From Combretum micranthum (lineage: Eukaryota > Streptophyta > Magnoliopsida > Myrtales > Combretaceae), in NCBI GenBank assembly GCA_024138025.1, contig JAMXBD010001590.1, positions 248,001-312,000 on the forward strand: a DNA stretch of 64,000 nt, written 5' to 3'. Below are positions 1 to 12,328 of this stretch, piece after piece (the first letter of the stretch is position 1; each line of letters opens with the position of its first letter). Under the pieces are notes generated by a model. The model had not been told where the DNA came from, did no database searches, and was given only the letters and a program-made list of their open reading frames with translations. The position numbers and the translations under genes were made by a program.

Positions 1-111
1 TTTTGTATAACTTTATACACATATTTTCGTATAAAAACTTTCAAATATTAGCTAATTTATACCCGTATAATTCGTATAATTAACTTAAAGCTAAAATAGA
101 TTAATAAACTA

Positions 112-133
112 ATATATATATATATATATATAT
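112..133. repeat. (AT)n microsatellite
   Basis: Uninterrupted AT dinucleotide run of about 11 units inside the LTR-like sequence. Confidence 0.95.
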
Positions 134-350
134 GAATCTCGGCTGATTTTCGATGGAGATACAAAGAAGAAAGAGGAGCCAGATTTTTGCTCAATCCTGC
201 ACCAAATTTGTCAAAGAAAGTAACCTTCACACTAATAAATTGTTGCCAACTCAGCTCCACATTAATTGCAAGGAAAATAACAGCTAAAGGAGAACAAATT
301 CGGAGGAAAATGAAGGAGAACAGCCGCAACCTCATTTCCCTTCTTCTTCT

Positions 351-372
351 ATATATATATATATATATATAT
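351..372. repeat. (AT)11 microsatellite
   Basis: Uninterrupted run of 11 AT units. It lies in the same LTR-like block as the run near 112. Confidence 0.95.
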
Positions 373-878
373 GTATTAAAAGCCATTAATGAAGAACAAA
401 CAAAACTCCTTCATTCCCAAGTTCCACAGCACGAAATAGACTCCAAATAACAACCAAAAGGAATCAAAAACAGAAAACAAACCGATCAAAATATACAAAC
501 TCGGATCAAAGGAAAAACAAGCTAAAAACCGTCAAAAATGAGCTCAAAGGTAAGTTGATACGTTTCAAAAGTTTTTCATTCAAATATATGAATTGTAACT
601 GACTTAAAACTATCTTAGGAACTTAATAAATACGATCACAAGCTTCGGATTACATCAAACGAGCTCCAACAAGGTAAAACTTCAAAACCCTAGCTTTAAG
701 TTCCAAGAATCGAAAGCTATATTTTTATGTTTTTAAACGTGTTAAAAGTGGTTATATATCCTTATATATGATATATGAACACTTAGAAGTAGTTTAAGTA
801 AGTTTTTAATGTAAGAAAATCAAAGAAAAAGAATAGAACCGAGGAGGAAGATGATGAACAGTGCAATACTGTTTCAAG

Positions 879-1146
879 GCCGGCAGTGTAAATGCTGAAC
901 GCCGGCGGCTTACATGGATAGGCCGGCGGCTTATAGGCGGCTTACACTGATTAGAGGCTACGTAAAATAATTTTCATGTAAAACATGAACGTAAGCCGGC
1001 TTCCTAGAGATCTACGCCGACGGCGTAGGGCCGGCGTACGTTGAAGGCCTGCAGCCTTCAACACCGGTGCACTCTATATGAAATTTTCTTCTAAAACAAT
1101 TTTACACCGGCACCTGGAAATAAAGGCCGGCGGCCTTGAGCCGACG
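879..1146. repeat. GCCGGCG-rich repeat island in LTR A
   Basis: A GC-rich block in otherwise AT-rich DNA. The self-complementary hexamer GCCGGC or close variants occur at least six times, often followed by GGCTTACA. A perfect hairpin lies inside: TTGAAGGC (1041-1048), loop CTGCA, GCCTTCAA (1054-1061). A comparable island sits in the LTR at 51813-54316. Function is unknown; it may be a CpG-rich LTR promoter segment or simply LTR subrepeats. Confidence 0.7.
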
Positions 1147-2743
1147 TACAGCCAAAATTCCTCCAACGAAAGTTTTTCTGACCTAAACCGAAATTATACT
1201 TATATATATAATATATCTACTAAGTATATATATATATGTATGTTATACAAATATGTATTAGATAGTGACTATATTACAAGTATTTAAGTCTATTTAGAAT
1301 TAACATCTAATAACTTTTGAAATCCTAGAATTAAGAAAATATCTAGTATTAATTAAAGTTGGTATTAGTCAAATATTTGTTTTAAACAAATAAAATAGAT
1401 AAGAATGGAAATTGAAATAAGTTAATTTCTTGAGTAATGTGACTTCTAAAAATAACCAAACAATTATGCGAGATAAAGTAAAAGAAACACGACGACGCTA
1501 AGTAATAATAATTACTAGAATATCGAGTTTAGGACACAAAGCACATATAGGAAATTTAGCTAGATTGTATTGATGAATACCATGTTTTAAATAGGTGATT
1601 TTGACTCATTAGAGGATCTATTAGTGGATTACTACGATTGAGGCAGTATGAGCAGGTGAGTAATTCAGTCATATTGTACTGGTTGTGATTGTAAATAGTC
1701 AAATATATAATGCAAAATAATCAAATGAATGTCTGTTGAAAGTATGATTTGATTTGAGTGTATGATTGTTAAAATACCTTTATAAAAGCGATAATGCAAT
1801 GATTGATGTTGTGCAATAGAATAATGGTGATTATGTGTAATGTATGGTCATTTTGGAAATTGATTAAGATCTATTGACTTAACTAAATAAATATGAACAT
1901 GCATTGCACAAATTACATTATTGCATATATGGTTGTGACAGCCTGTTACGTATTAACATTTCGAATCTCTGTTTTTGCTTGGTTGATCTAATGTGTGAGT
2001 CTTCCAAGGTTCTCTTTAGTCTGGCGGTCCTATGAGGAACTAAAAGGCACCGAAGAATGTCGCTCGTAGAATCGCTTTGAAATGATTAATACTTAGGGAG
2101 TTTCTAAGGAAGTTACAGGAGATGGTCAGTTTAATCAATTATATTAATAGTGATAACTTAAAATGAGAAATTGCTGATGCTCCTGTGTACTTAGTCTCTC
2201 TTGGGCAGGTGGGTCATTAAGATTTGGTTCTTCAACCCATTAAAAAGAGGGCGTAAATCTTTTTCCTGTTTGGATTCTAGATCATCCAAACTTGTATCTG
2301 TGCATATGGTTGAGTGCTTGCATTGCATATGATTTGTTAATGACTTGTATGATGTATGGTATGTCTGGTTATTCACTGAGCTGTGGTTTCGCTCATACTC
2401 CTACAGTCTTTTTAGGTTCACTTTACGATCCTGGTTAGTTACATCCAGGAATATGGCTCCGGTAAGAGCTTTGAAGCTAGAAGTTTACAGATATATTTTA
2501 GTTTGATGGTTATGTACTATTAGATTAGATTATTTAGTTGTATACTACAAAGGAATTATATGGTTTGTAATAGTAATGTAATGTTTATTTACTAAGTCAT
2601 TTCTCTCATATATTTGTTATTTCATATCAAGCAACTAAAAAGATCCTGTTGTTTTGAAATCCTGTCATTCCCTGAAGGTAATCTAGTAATGGTGTGCAAG
2701 TGTAACTTGTTTACTACTACTAGGGTACCCTCGGGGCGTGACA

Positions 2744-3560
2744 CATGCCAAGTGAACAGGCTTATAAGTCATAGCTCCATGCCAATGCCTATCTATGGGG
2801 ACTCACATTTATATATCCATATAATGTGATATAATGTAAATATATTTTTAAGGTGAATAAAATGTAGACATAGACACGCATCTATTTGGTTTTTTTTTTT
2901 TATCCTAAACTAAACAATTAAGTAACAGTTTGGCTCAGAGTAGAAAATCTCCAAACCATAAAATATCAATTTGATTCAGTTCATATTATGGAATAAATCA
3001 AAATTCTAAATGTAAATATTCTTGATTCTTATTTTATTCTCACATTTGTATGGATAATCAAATATTTAAATAACTTTACAAAGTTTATATTGCAAATCAC
3101 AATATAATACTTTATAAATTCATCATACTAATAATCCATAGTTTTCTATAAGATCATTAAGTCACAATTAATTATCTACCAACAAAATAAACTTATTAAC
3201 TAATAGATAGCAAGCCTAAGCCATAATCAATAATTTTCCACAAAATCAATAAGTCAATCATACTTTTAATTAAATATGAATAAAGTAAAAATGGAATTGG
3301 TACTTATTTGTGGTCTTTGTTATGTGACTTATTAATACTCATGCTGAAAATGATGTTTGAAAAAACTATTATCTTTAAGTTTCCATTTTGTAATTATAAT
3401 ATAGATAATGATTGGTATGAAAATTGGAAAGTAAAATTCACATACTTTAATGAAAAATGTTTAAAACATATTGAAGTATTAGAAAAGCAAATTTTAATTG
3501 GTATTTTAATGATGTAAATTGTAGATATGTCTAATTTTACTAAAATTTAGGTATTTAAGA
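2744..3560. other. AT-rich non-coding stretch
   Basis: No recognisable gene, repeat boundary or RNA gene. The short open frames here lack family features. Confidence 0.6.
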
Positions 3561-3569
3561 GGTACATTG

Positions 3570-3800
3570 GTAAAAATTTAGCTGATGAAGACCAAAAATA
3601 GAGTCAAAATTCACTTCTCATTAGCTAAAATAGCCTCTCTAGCCAACGAGAGGTGAGTGTCACCACTAAGTGGGATACAGAGGCGAGACTCACCTCATTT
3701 GTCTATAGAGGCGAAAATCGCCTCTTTCTTTCTTTAAGTGGTGATTTTTGTCTCTATTGGCCTAAGTTGGCTAGCTTTTAATAGCAAAAATTTTCCCTTC
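3570..3800. repeat. Hairpin-rich, MITE-like repeat
   Basis: Nested inverted repeats. AGAGGCGA (3707-3714), loop AAA and TCGCCTCT (3718-3725) form a perfect 8-bp stem. GAGGTGAGT near 3649 is complementary to ACTCACCTC near 3688. The flanks are also loosely inverted: GCTAAAATAGCC...AGCCAAC on the left against GTTGGCTAGCTTTTAATAGC on the right. This fits a small MITE or the subterminal repeats of a CACTA-type transposon. No terminal CACTA or clear target duplication was found. Confidence 0.45.
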
Positions 3801-5960
3801 TAAGATGAATGATTTCCCCACATTTACCCATATATATACTAGTGGTATAATTATACATTTATTCCCATCATTTCTAATATTTTATGCAAACATACTATAT
3901 TACTAGTCATAACAAATGCCAATAGTTTTTTAAATCCTGAAAATTTTGAAGCTTAAAATGCTACAATGGCATATATGAATACTAATAGTGTGTAGAATTG
4001 TTCACATATTATATGCTTTAGTTTATAATGTCTTCGTTTATATGGTTTTATTTTGTTGGTGTTCACTTTATATCTGAGTCCTTGAAAAGAAAAATGAATA
4101 AATGAATCTAAGAATTTTGTATTTGCTCATTTAGATTAGAAAATTCGGTTTCTAACTTTACACATATGATATTCTCTAAATGTTTTTTTTCATTTAAATC
4201 AAAATACTTTAAGGTTAGTTGTCTAGTAAGTCAAATCCAGTTAATATTCAGATCGAAATTCTAGCATAAAAATATATAAGAAAATTAAAACATCCTATTA
4301 ACACCCCGTATACATGTGGCCTTAGTTTGTGAAAGAAGGCGAGTCGTTTTCCATTGTTTTGCCACATTTTAAACAAAAAAGCGAAGCTTGCCAATGATTT
4401 CATTAGGACATGGAGGTAAATTTTGCTTCTTTCTAGATGTGACATCTCTACGAGAACATAATGAAAAGACTGATCTCTTTATCCTAGTCAAAACAAGACC
4501 AGTTTTTTTCAGTGCCTCACAGATAAATTTTTAATCAATATAATAAATATGTAAAATTATATATTTTAACTTCTATTATGATTATATTTTAAAAAGCTGT
4601 AGAATGTAATGTAAACTTTGAAGACTATTATAATTTATTGTTAATAATTTAAGGGCTCAAATAGAAAAAGTATGCAGCAAAATGCTTGTAAATATTGGGA
4701 TAAAAGGTTAAAAAAAAAAAAAAAAAGCACGTCTACTGACTTCAACATAATTTACAGATTCAACATAGAGAGCTTTATAGCTTACTATAGGCGGGGATAA
4801 TTACACGGTACTCCTTTTATTTATTTATTTATCTATTTTCCCAGCGAAGTATACCCGCCCATTAATGGGGGTATGCTTTAATTCATGGTTGGATAGGCAA
4901 GCCAACATTTATCGGTAAATGACAAATTTCATAGCCGAAACAATTTTGAAAATATGCAAAAAGAATAAAATAATTTTATGTTGCTCCTGACAAGACTAAT
5001 TCATATTATTCAAATGCGACAATGATCAAGCAAAAAATATAATGTATGGATTATTTTTAAATACATAAAACAAATAAATTGCACAAGGTGGCATGCTTGA
5101 ATTTTTTTTTAAAAAAAAGGAATTAGAGATTATAGACATAACACCAAAAAAAGGCATAAAACATGATAGGACTAATCCAAATATGACTCTATGTAATATA
5201 TAAATTCTTAATATAATAATCAATGGTTTTATAGCCTAACAGTACCCATCTGATCTTTGAAGAGAGAAGTATTAAGTTTTATTTCTCCTCCTTGTTGTGG
5301 TAACAAAAAAATTATTAAGATATTTCAATACATTGATTATTTAAACAAACTAAAATACCCTAAAAATAATTAAAATAATTGCAAGGGCAGGAAGGTAAAC
5401 TTAGGAATTTTAAATAAGTGAAAAAAATGCCATTCCCTATGAAATTTTAAAAGATACTTTGATTCACATAACACATAAAATGTCAAAAACAAGTGACCAC
5501 CTTCGCATCTTTCTCCCTTGTCTCACATATGCAAAAAGATTCTTCTTCTTTCATCAATGTTTACAATTCTTGAAGGTTTAGTATAAGATTTCAACAAGTA
5601 TTTAAATTTCTTATTTCCTTTCCACACCATTCCCAACAAAAAAACCTCTTGGATTTTGAATTCTCATAGTTTTTAGCGATGGTTGTGAACTGTAACAAGA
5701 AATAACGAGTTTTGGGGGGAATTTAAAAAAATCTCTACAAGAAAAGATTTGGAAATTGTGAAGGGCAAAGGATTAACAGATTTCATATCAAGGTAATATG
5801 ATTTTCAATGTAAGCTTTGATCTTTTGATTGTGAGATTTGTTAAGACAAATGAGCTATGGTATAAAAGGGTTGTATCTAGGATTAACTTGCATTTTGGAT
5901 ATTTGGAATGAGGACACGAGGGTTGGATGCATGATTTTTTCCCTTCATATGTGTTCAACA
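3801..5960. other. Non-coding, no identifiable feature
   Basis: AT-rich sequence with poly(A) and poly(T) tracts. No protein similarity could be recognised in any frame. Confidence 0.5.
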
Positions 5961-5964
5961 AAAC

Positions 5965-6140
5965 CTAGGTTATGTTCGAACTGATGTTAAATACTATAGC
6001 ACATTATTTGTGATTGTATGTTGAACACGATTGAGTATATGGGGTCCTATTAGAACTCGTGTTGAAAATAGTAGCATGAAAATTTTGCTTCCATGCTCAA
6101 CATGACTAAGTACATAGGTTGTGTTTGAAATTGTGTACCA
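5965..6140. repeat. Diverged ~80-bp tandem repeat
   Basis: Two copies, plus the start of a third, of a unit shaped like TTCGAACTxxTGTTxAAxAxTAxTAGCA followed by a TGTTGAACACGATTGAGTAxATxGG-like segment (about 5975, 6050 and 6125). It resembles the short subrepeats seen in the LTR-like blocks near 13700 and 900, so it may mark another decayed LTR. Confidence 0.4.
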
Positions 6141-8739
6141 CACAGCTTTTTCAAAACTCTTTTTTTCCTTGTCAAAGACCTTTAAAATTTGTTTGAATCC
6201 TTCCATAAAGGTTTAAGGTTATTTTAAAACGTTGAAATCTAATTATCATTAAATTAATTATCTATTTATAATTATTTTTCTAAATTAATCTCTTACCTTT
6301 AAACTAAGCATGTATATAAATATAGTTAATGTTTGTATAGGAGCGAGAGCTATAAGATATATGATCTATAAATGATTTTGGAAGAGTAGATGATTTCAAA
6401 CCTTTTAGTTTCTTTGTAACTTAGATTTATAAGTGTCTAAGTTTTACGACAAGTCAATGTTCTAAGTATGTGTGTACCTTGTTTATTACCAATGTTTGTT
6501 TAGGATAGATGCATGAATTGACTAAATGATTATTTGGCTATAAGAACTGATTTATTACTCATGTGCATCTACTAGTAACAAGGAGGAATTCCCACATTAT
6601 TCACGGTAACCTGATAATCCATGTATAACATTTTTCAAGACTAGAGTCGTGCATGAAAATGATCTAACTAGATTTAGGTAATTCAATGTTATGGATCTTG
6701 GGGAGTTCCCAATATTCAATGCATGGACTCATGGATGTTAGAGAGTACCCACCATTATTGTATATTTGTATTACTGTATTACTGTATTCATGTGTGAAAA
6801 GATGTTAGGTTATCTATATGTTACTTGCCCGATTGAAAAAAAAAAGATAATAAGGTATTAGTTGTTGCATTAGTAATATGTTTGCATGTGTATATGTGGT
6901 TGCTTGATGACATGTGTATTTGTGGTATATTCTATTAGATACTTGTTTATTCCTTTATCTTTGTTAATTACAAGTGTTGAGCATTTGAACAATTATATCA
7001 TTAGTTGTAACAGTTAGTGAGATTTAGGAATATCATTGCTAGTATTGAAGGCTTTCCAAAAGATGATTAGAGGACATGTGATAATCTATAAAATAGGAAC
7101 TATAGTCATGTATAGTTAGTCCAATAGGAATAGGAGTTTAGTGCTTATTGAAGAGACACGTTCTAGATACAATGGATAATTCTTGTAGCCCTGTTATGGT
7201 AAACTCTCTGAAATTGTTAGTTGAATTTGTGTAGAAATGAGATGAGACTTGCGTGACTACTATGGTTACAAGTATGTCATTTGACATTGCTTGGACTTAT
7301 TAATATCTGAGTGATATTGGAGTTAATGATGATGTAAATTGTGGTGTTTTAGAAGGTTTTTGAGACTTAGTGTGCCTATACTCGCTACGGACATATGATA
7401 GGTTGTAAATGTTCTTAAACTTAGGGTATTATACAAATTGAAGTTATAGCTTTCAAAATAAACTCCAACTATAATTAAAATGATATATCTAGATTCATAA
7501 AAGCAAGCTTTTAATGAAAAAAATGATTTTATTACCCCTCAAGAAAGCGTGTAACTACTTGCATTACTTTGTAGCTAGATTATGATGGGGCATCTCTAAC
7601 TACTAAGGCATTTTTGAATCTTTCTACAAATTTAGCATTGAAAGAAGTGTGAAGCAAGTTTTGAGTTGTTGCTTAATATCCTTGACTGAGCTATATTCAA
7701 AATAAGGTTAGCATTTTTTCCATATACATAAAGTTGACATTGAAGAATATTATTTGGATCCATTTTCTTCTTCTTGTTATGATCGTTTCCATGCATGCCT
7801 GAAAGCTAAGTTTTTATTGATCTTTAGATCACATAGTTCTTCTAAATGGTTAAAAGCTGAGTGACATGCAATTTAAGTGGGTTTAGAATAGGTTTCATAA
7901 ATTCGAATATGTCTCGATACCTTTAGAGTCTCCCCAAACTAGTCCTAAACACTATAGGGTTTTATTTATAAACTTAAAACTCATTTGTTAGACCCCATTG
8001 TGTTCTTAAATCTAATTGCATCAAATCATTAATATTTTAACTACAATTATTTTTTTTAAGTTAACTAAAAAGAAAGTTACTCCTCATAACATACATACAC
8101 ATAACTGTCTTATTGCTTACGCATGGAAATTTCTCTTTCCACAAGTGTTTGTGTATAGAATAAATATTTAGAAATTTATACTCCATTAGCTTAATATGTT
8201 GCAATAATTCTCATGATTAATTAAATAATATATTATAAAAAATGAATACTCTATAAATTTGAAACTAGAAATACAATTTATTAAATTAAATTAGTACCTA
8301 AAATATACAAACTTAATTATTTTGGCTTTTAGATTAATTAATTTAATTTAATTAATTAAAACAATTTTAATTAAATTTTCCTCTCTTAATGGGTTTAAGT
8401 TCCCAATGGTTCTACATCCATTCCAGAACCTAACCTAAAACATGATAGCATTTTGCAAAAATCTTAAACTTCATCCCAAAGGTGTTTACCAAGTCAAATA
8501 AGTTAGGCATCCTGTATAAACCTACCTAGTTGCATTCCTAGAACTAACATAGATGTGAATGGAGGAGAAAAATAATAGAAATTGCTAAGTTTGTTGTTCC
8601 TCTTCTATCCCTACACCAAAGAAGTCTCTTTGTTGATCCATTAGGTCGCTACCACCAAATCATGTACACATTATTTTGCAAAACAAACACATAGTTACTA
8701 AATACCCTCTTAGTACCAAACGTGTTACATCAATAATAT
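6141..8739. other. Non-coding, possible LTR-derived sequence
   Basis: No coding signal. TCACGGTAACCTG...GAGGAATTCCCAC and the later GAGTTCCCAATATTCAATG around 6580-6750 look like internal repeats of a decayed LTR, but no TG/CA ends or target duplication can be set. Confidence 0.35.
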
Positions 8740-10640
8740 AAATAGAAATGGTAATCATATTTTGTTGCGCTACACGTGTGGCAATATTTGTGTGCCATGC
8801 ATTTTTACATGCTTAGCCTATCCACGCTTTGTGTGCTTTACTTCTTGCATACTATATAGTGCTCGACCCATTTATTTGCATGCTATGTTGCGTACCTCCA
8901 TATGTCTTTAATTAAACTTGGTTTCGTATAGTGTATACGTTAATTTCATGATTTCCTTTCCACAAATATTTTTTGCAGTATATAAATTATGATTTTTATA
9001 TATTAAAAATATAAAAAATTAATTAATAAATAAATGATAAATCAAATTTTACATTTTATAATAATTAAAAATTAAGATCAAGACTAATATTTAAGTATTT
9101 TAATGAGGTAAACCTAGAACTTGTAATTGCAAATCATAAACTATATGATATTTAAGAAGTAAGTAGAAGTGTTTTAGGGAAATCTAATGAGAAATTGCTA
9201 TTAATTTTTCATGTACAATCTATGATTAAATTAGTAAATTGGAGATAATATGAATTGGGAAAACGATGATATGTAAAGCATTATTTGCAAGTTGTAACTT
9301 GCATGTTTAGAAAATATTATTGATATGTTACGAGTTTAATACGAAGTTACATTTTTTAATTTTCAAACTTTCCATAATGCTACTTTTTAATTTTAATTTT
9401 AGTTAATTAATTTTCATAATTATAAATCAAAACTTGAGATGTAAGTTACACTATAATTTTTAAGTATATAAATAAAAAGTAGTAGAAGTTACAAAGAATA
9501 AGGGAAAAAAAAGTAAATTTTTATTTTGCTTAATTATATGCAATAACTCTAGAAATAGAAAAAGAAAAACTAAACATATTTAGTGCATGATTACTGGTGT
9601 GATTACCATAATGATATATTGTGGTAGTGGCTGTCCTATTTATAGGCATGGTAATTTTGTCCTCGTGCTTGCATGCTAAAATTTGAGTATTCTATGTGTC
9701 ACGAGCTTTCACATGGCTAGTTTATACGTACTTGCATGCATAAGATATCATGCTTTGAATGACAAGGCCATTTATTCGCATATCCCATCACATGCCTCTA
9801 CGTGTCTTTAAATGGGATTGGTTTCACATGATATATACGTTTTTTCATGTTCTCTGTTTTTCGTATTTTTTGGTCTTGTACATTCTTGTCATTGGGTTTG
9901 AAAGACGGAGAAAATAAATTTAAAAATTTTGGTAAGTAAATGACAAACGAAATTTCATATTTTATAATAATGAGAAGTTAAGATCCTACATAATATTTGA
10001 GTATTTTAAAAATCGAAACTTGTAATCCTATGTTGTAAACTATATATAAGAAGTTGGCGATGGTACTTTGTAGATTGCAAATAGGATATTAAGTTTCAAG
10101 GCACAATTTATGATGAATTAGTTAGCTGAAGATAACATGCATGGATAAAAAACAATGATTTGTAAAACATTGCATGCAAGTTGCACCTTCTGTATTTAAA
10201 TGTTATTATTTGTGTGACATGAGCTTAACATGAAGTTAAAGTTCTAAAATTTTTTTATTTTCCATTATGTTACATGTTTTAAATTTTGTTTTAATTAATT
10301 AATCTACATAATCACAAAATAAAGCTTTAGATGTAAGTTACATTGCAATGTATAGTTTGATAAATATAAAGTAGCAAAATTTACAAATAATAAAGAAAGA
10401 AAATGTAATTTTATTATTTTGTTTGATAATATGTAATTACACAAGAAATAGAAATAGAAAAAAAAAAAAAAAGCAAATGTGATGGTTAATTGTTGTGACT
10501 ACCTGCCCTAGCGCCACTAATAGGATAGTGTGGTTATGGTAGGTATCCTATCAAGTGGACATTGTAATCATGATGTGTCATGCCACTCATGTACCATGTA
10601 TGTGCTCTACGTTGGCTTGCTTCACCCTTCCATAATTAAA
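8740..10640. repeat. Diverged ~895-bp tandem duplication
   Basis: Two diverged direct copies, roughly 8740-9595 and 9600-10485, are followed by the start of a third at 10490-10640. Matching landmarks recur about 895 bases apart. TGTCTTTAA...TTGGTTTC is at about 8904 and 9802. AAACTATAT...TTAAGAAGT is at about 9140 and 10040. GATGTAAGTTACA is at about 9436 and 10330. Each copy ends in GAAATAGAAA plus a poly(A) stretch. No coding potential is visible. It may be a long-unit satellite remnant or a tandemly inserted element. Confidence 0.7.
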
Positions 10641-11170
10641 ATAATACTAATTGCACAAACTTTAGGATGATAATGATATAGTCATGGACTTAAAGCCATA
10701 TGCAACATAGTTTGGTCTATTTACTTTAGAGACAACTGACAAGTTTGAAACACCTCATAGTAAATTAGAGAAGGAATATCTTCATACCTTTAAATTATTG
10801 TTGTTGTTGGGTTTTTTTTTTTTTCAACTTAATTGATAAGGTTCAAAAAATTATTAGTGTTATATGGTGAATGCATGTCTAAAAAAGGAGTTTGTGTGAT
10901 AGAAAGGGATTTGACTGAACCTAAAAGATTTGTTAGTGAAATTTTACAACCTAAGGGTTACCTTAAACTGTATTAATTTTCTCTTGAAGGTAAACACTTA
11001 AAGTGATGAAATCACAATTAGTAAGTTCTTATAAAAAATTGAAGAGATAGGAAAAAAAGTAGGGACATAGTATGATATTTCAACCACTAACTAGATTTGT
11101 TCCAATCTTAGCATAGTGATCTTGTATTATGTAGACTACATTGAGGATATTGATGCCGAAAGAATGCTTG
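10640..11170. other. Non-coding, no identifiable feature
   Basis: AT-rich spacer between the tandem duplication and the Cassandra-like element. Confidence 0.5.
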
Positions 11171-11175
11171 GATAT

Positions 11176-11396
11176 TGTGATATCCCTCAAATATAGATGG
11201 CGAAACTCTAATCTTAGAGGCATCTTTTGATATAATGGCTTGGAGGTCGTCAGAACTATAAAGTTAAATATGCTCTGTATGGAGCAATCCCAAGATTGGT
11301 GACTCTCTATGAAGCATTGGTACCAAAAGAATAAAACCATACAACGTATGGTCAAAGCAGATAATATATTGGTGGGCGGAGTTCTAGGGCATTATA
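11176..11396 (+). repeat. Cassandra 5' LTR with 5S-like domain
   Basis: 221 bp. The 5S-like core at about 11243-11312 is more decayed than in the other LTR (AAGTTAAATATGCTC instead of AAGTTAAGCATACTC). Confidence 0.85.
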
Positions 11397-11514
11397 GGTA
11401 GTATTAGAGAAGCTTACTAGCTAAAGGTAGAGAAGGGTGTCCTCACTACCTGGTATGGTTTTAGATTTGTATAGCGAAACTGATGAGGACGTCAGTTCTA
11501 TAGGTGATGAAGTA

Positions 11515-11735
11515 TGCAATAACCCTCAATAATAGAAAGTGGAACTCTAATCTTAGAGACACCTTTTGGTATAATAGCTTGGAGTTCATTGGAACTCTAA
11601 AGTTAAGCATACTCTATGCAAAGCAATCTTATGATGGGTAACCCCTTAGGAAGTACTAGCATCAAAAAGATAAAACCGTACTGCGTATAATTAAAGCGGA
11701 CAATGTCTCAGTGGGCGAAGTTTTAGGGCATTACA
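11515..11735 (+). repeat. Cassandra 3' LTR with 5S-like domain
   Basis: 221 bp. The 5S-like core at about 11580-11655 keeps the A-box and C-box-like motifs well. Confidence 0.85.
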
Positions 11736-12328
11736 GATATGTTCTTTATAGGGATGATAAGAATACTAAGTGTTTTTATGCCCTGGAGAATTTGGTAGAC
11801 AAAATCTTTTATGTCAAAAAGTTTTTCAAAGGATGTGTAAAAAGTTGTACTCTTTCAAGTATTTGAATAATACTTTACTCTATTTAACTCCTTGTTATTA
11901 AATTTAGCATAATGATGGAGTGAGGCACATTTATATCACTTATTCGAGAAAATAGAATAGCTAAGGGAATTTAATATAAAACAAAGTCTCATCAAGATTT
12001 ACAAGTGTTTGCTCCACTTACCATTGTTTGTGACGAGTGCTTCAATCCAATGTTGCTTTATCTAAAGCTAATGGTAAATTTCTTGAATTATCGCTTCAAT
12101 TTGTCCTCATACCATGTGCTTTATGCTTTTCGATAATCTAGCTAAATTACAAATAATTAAAAGCTTTTTTTTCTTCTACTTCTATATATAGGTGGATGTT
12201 TCCACCTATGCTATTGGTTTCACTCTTCAAATTTGTGACTTTTCGTTTTTGAATCATTGGAATGTCATCATAACTAGTCATTCATTCATTTTATTATATT
12301 TTATTAGTACTAATGAAGAGTGTTATTG
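11736..12328. other. Non-coding, no identifiable feature
   Basis: Spacer without a recognised gene or repeat boundary. Confidence 0.5.

Larger units (their letters stand above)
1..2743. mobile_element. 3' part of a long LTR (family A)
   Basis: The right boundary is inferred at the CA that closes CGGGGCGTGACA at 2732-2743. This end mirrors the start of the solo LTR at 47131 (TGTCACGCCCCGAAGGG...), so the two belong to related LTR families in opposite relative orientation. The other end is not visible and probably lies outside the window. The stretch has no coding signal; its short open frames are shadows. It contains two AT microsatellites and a GC-rich island of GCCGGCG repeats at about 879-1146. 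It could be a solo LTR or one LTR of a full element. The family lineage (gypsy) is an inference. Confidence 0.55.
11176..11735 (+). mobile_element. Complete Cassandra-like TRIM retrotransposon
   Basis: Two direct LTRs of exactly 221 bp (11176-11396, TGTGATATCCC...GGGCATTATA; 11515-11735, TGCAATAACCC...GGGCATTACA) flank a ~118-bp internal region. The 5-bp target duplication GATAT sits at 11171-11175 and 11736-11740. Each LTR carries sequence like 5S rRNA with its pol III internal control region; the clearest copy is in LTR 2 (AGAACTCTAAAGTTAAGC-like segment, then GATGGGTAACC, about 11595-11655). The internal region has TGGTATGGTTTT, a degraded tRNA-Met-type primer site, and GAGGACGTCAGTTCTATAGG before LTR 2, like the Cassandra polypurine zone. 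These features define the Cassandra TRIM family. There is no coding capacity, so it is non-autonomous. The LTRs have diverged, so the insertion is old. Confidence 0.9.

Noticed and set aside
11220..11310. A free-standing 5S rRNA gene
   Set aside because: The 5S-like sequence is duplicated inside two 221-bp LTRs with a target duplication and has many changes from functional 5S; it belongs to a Cassandra-like TRIM.
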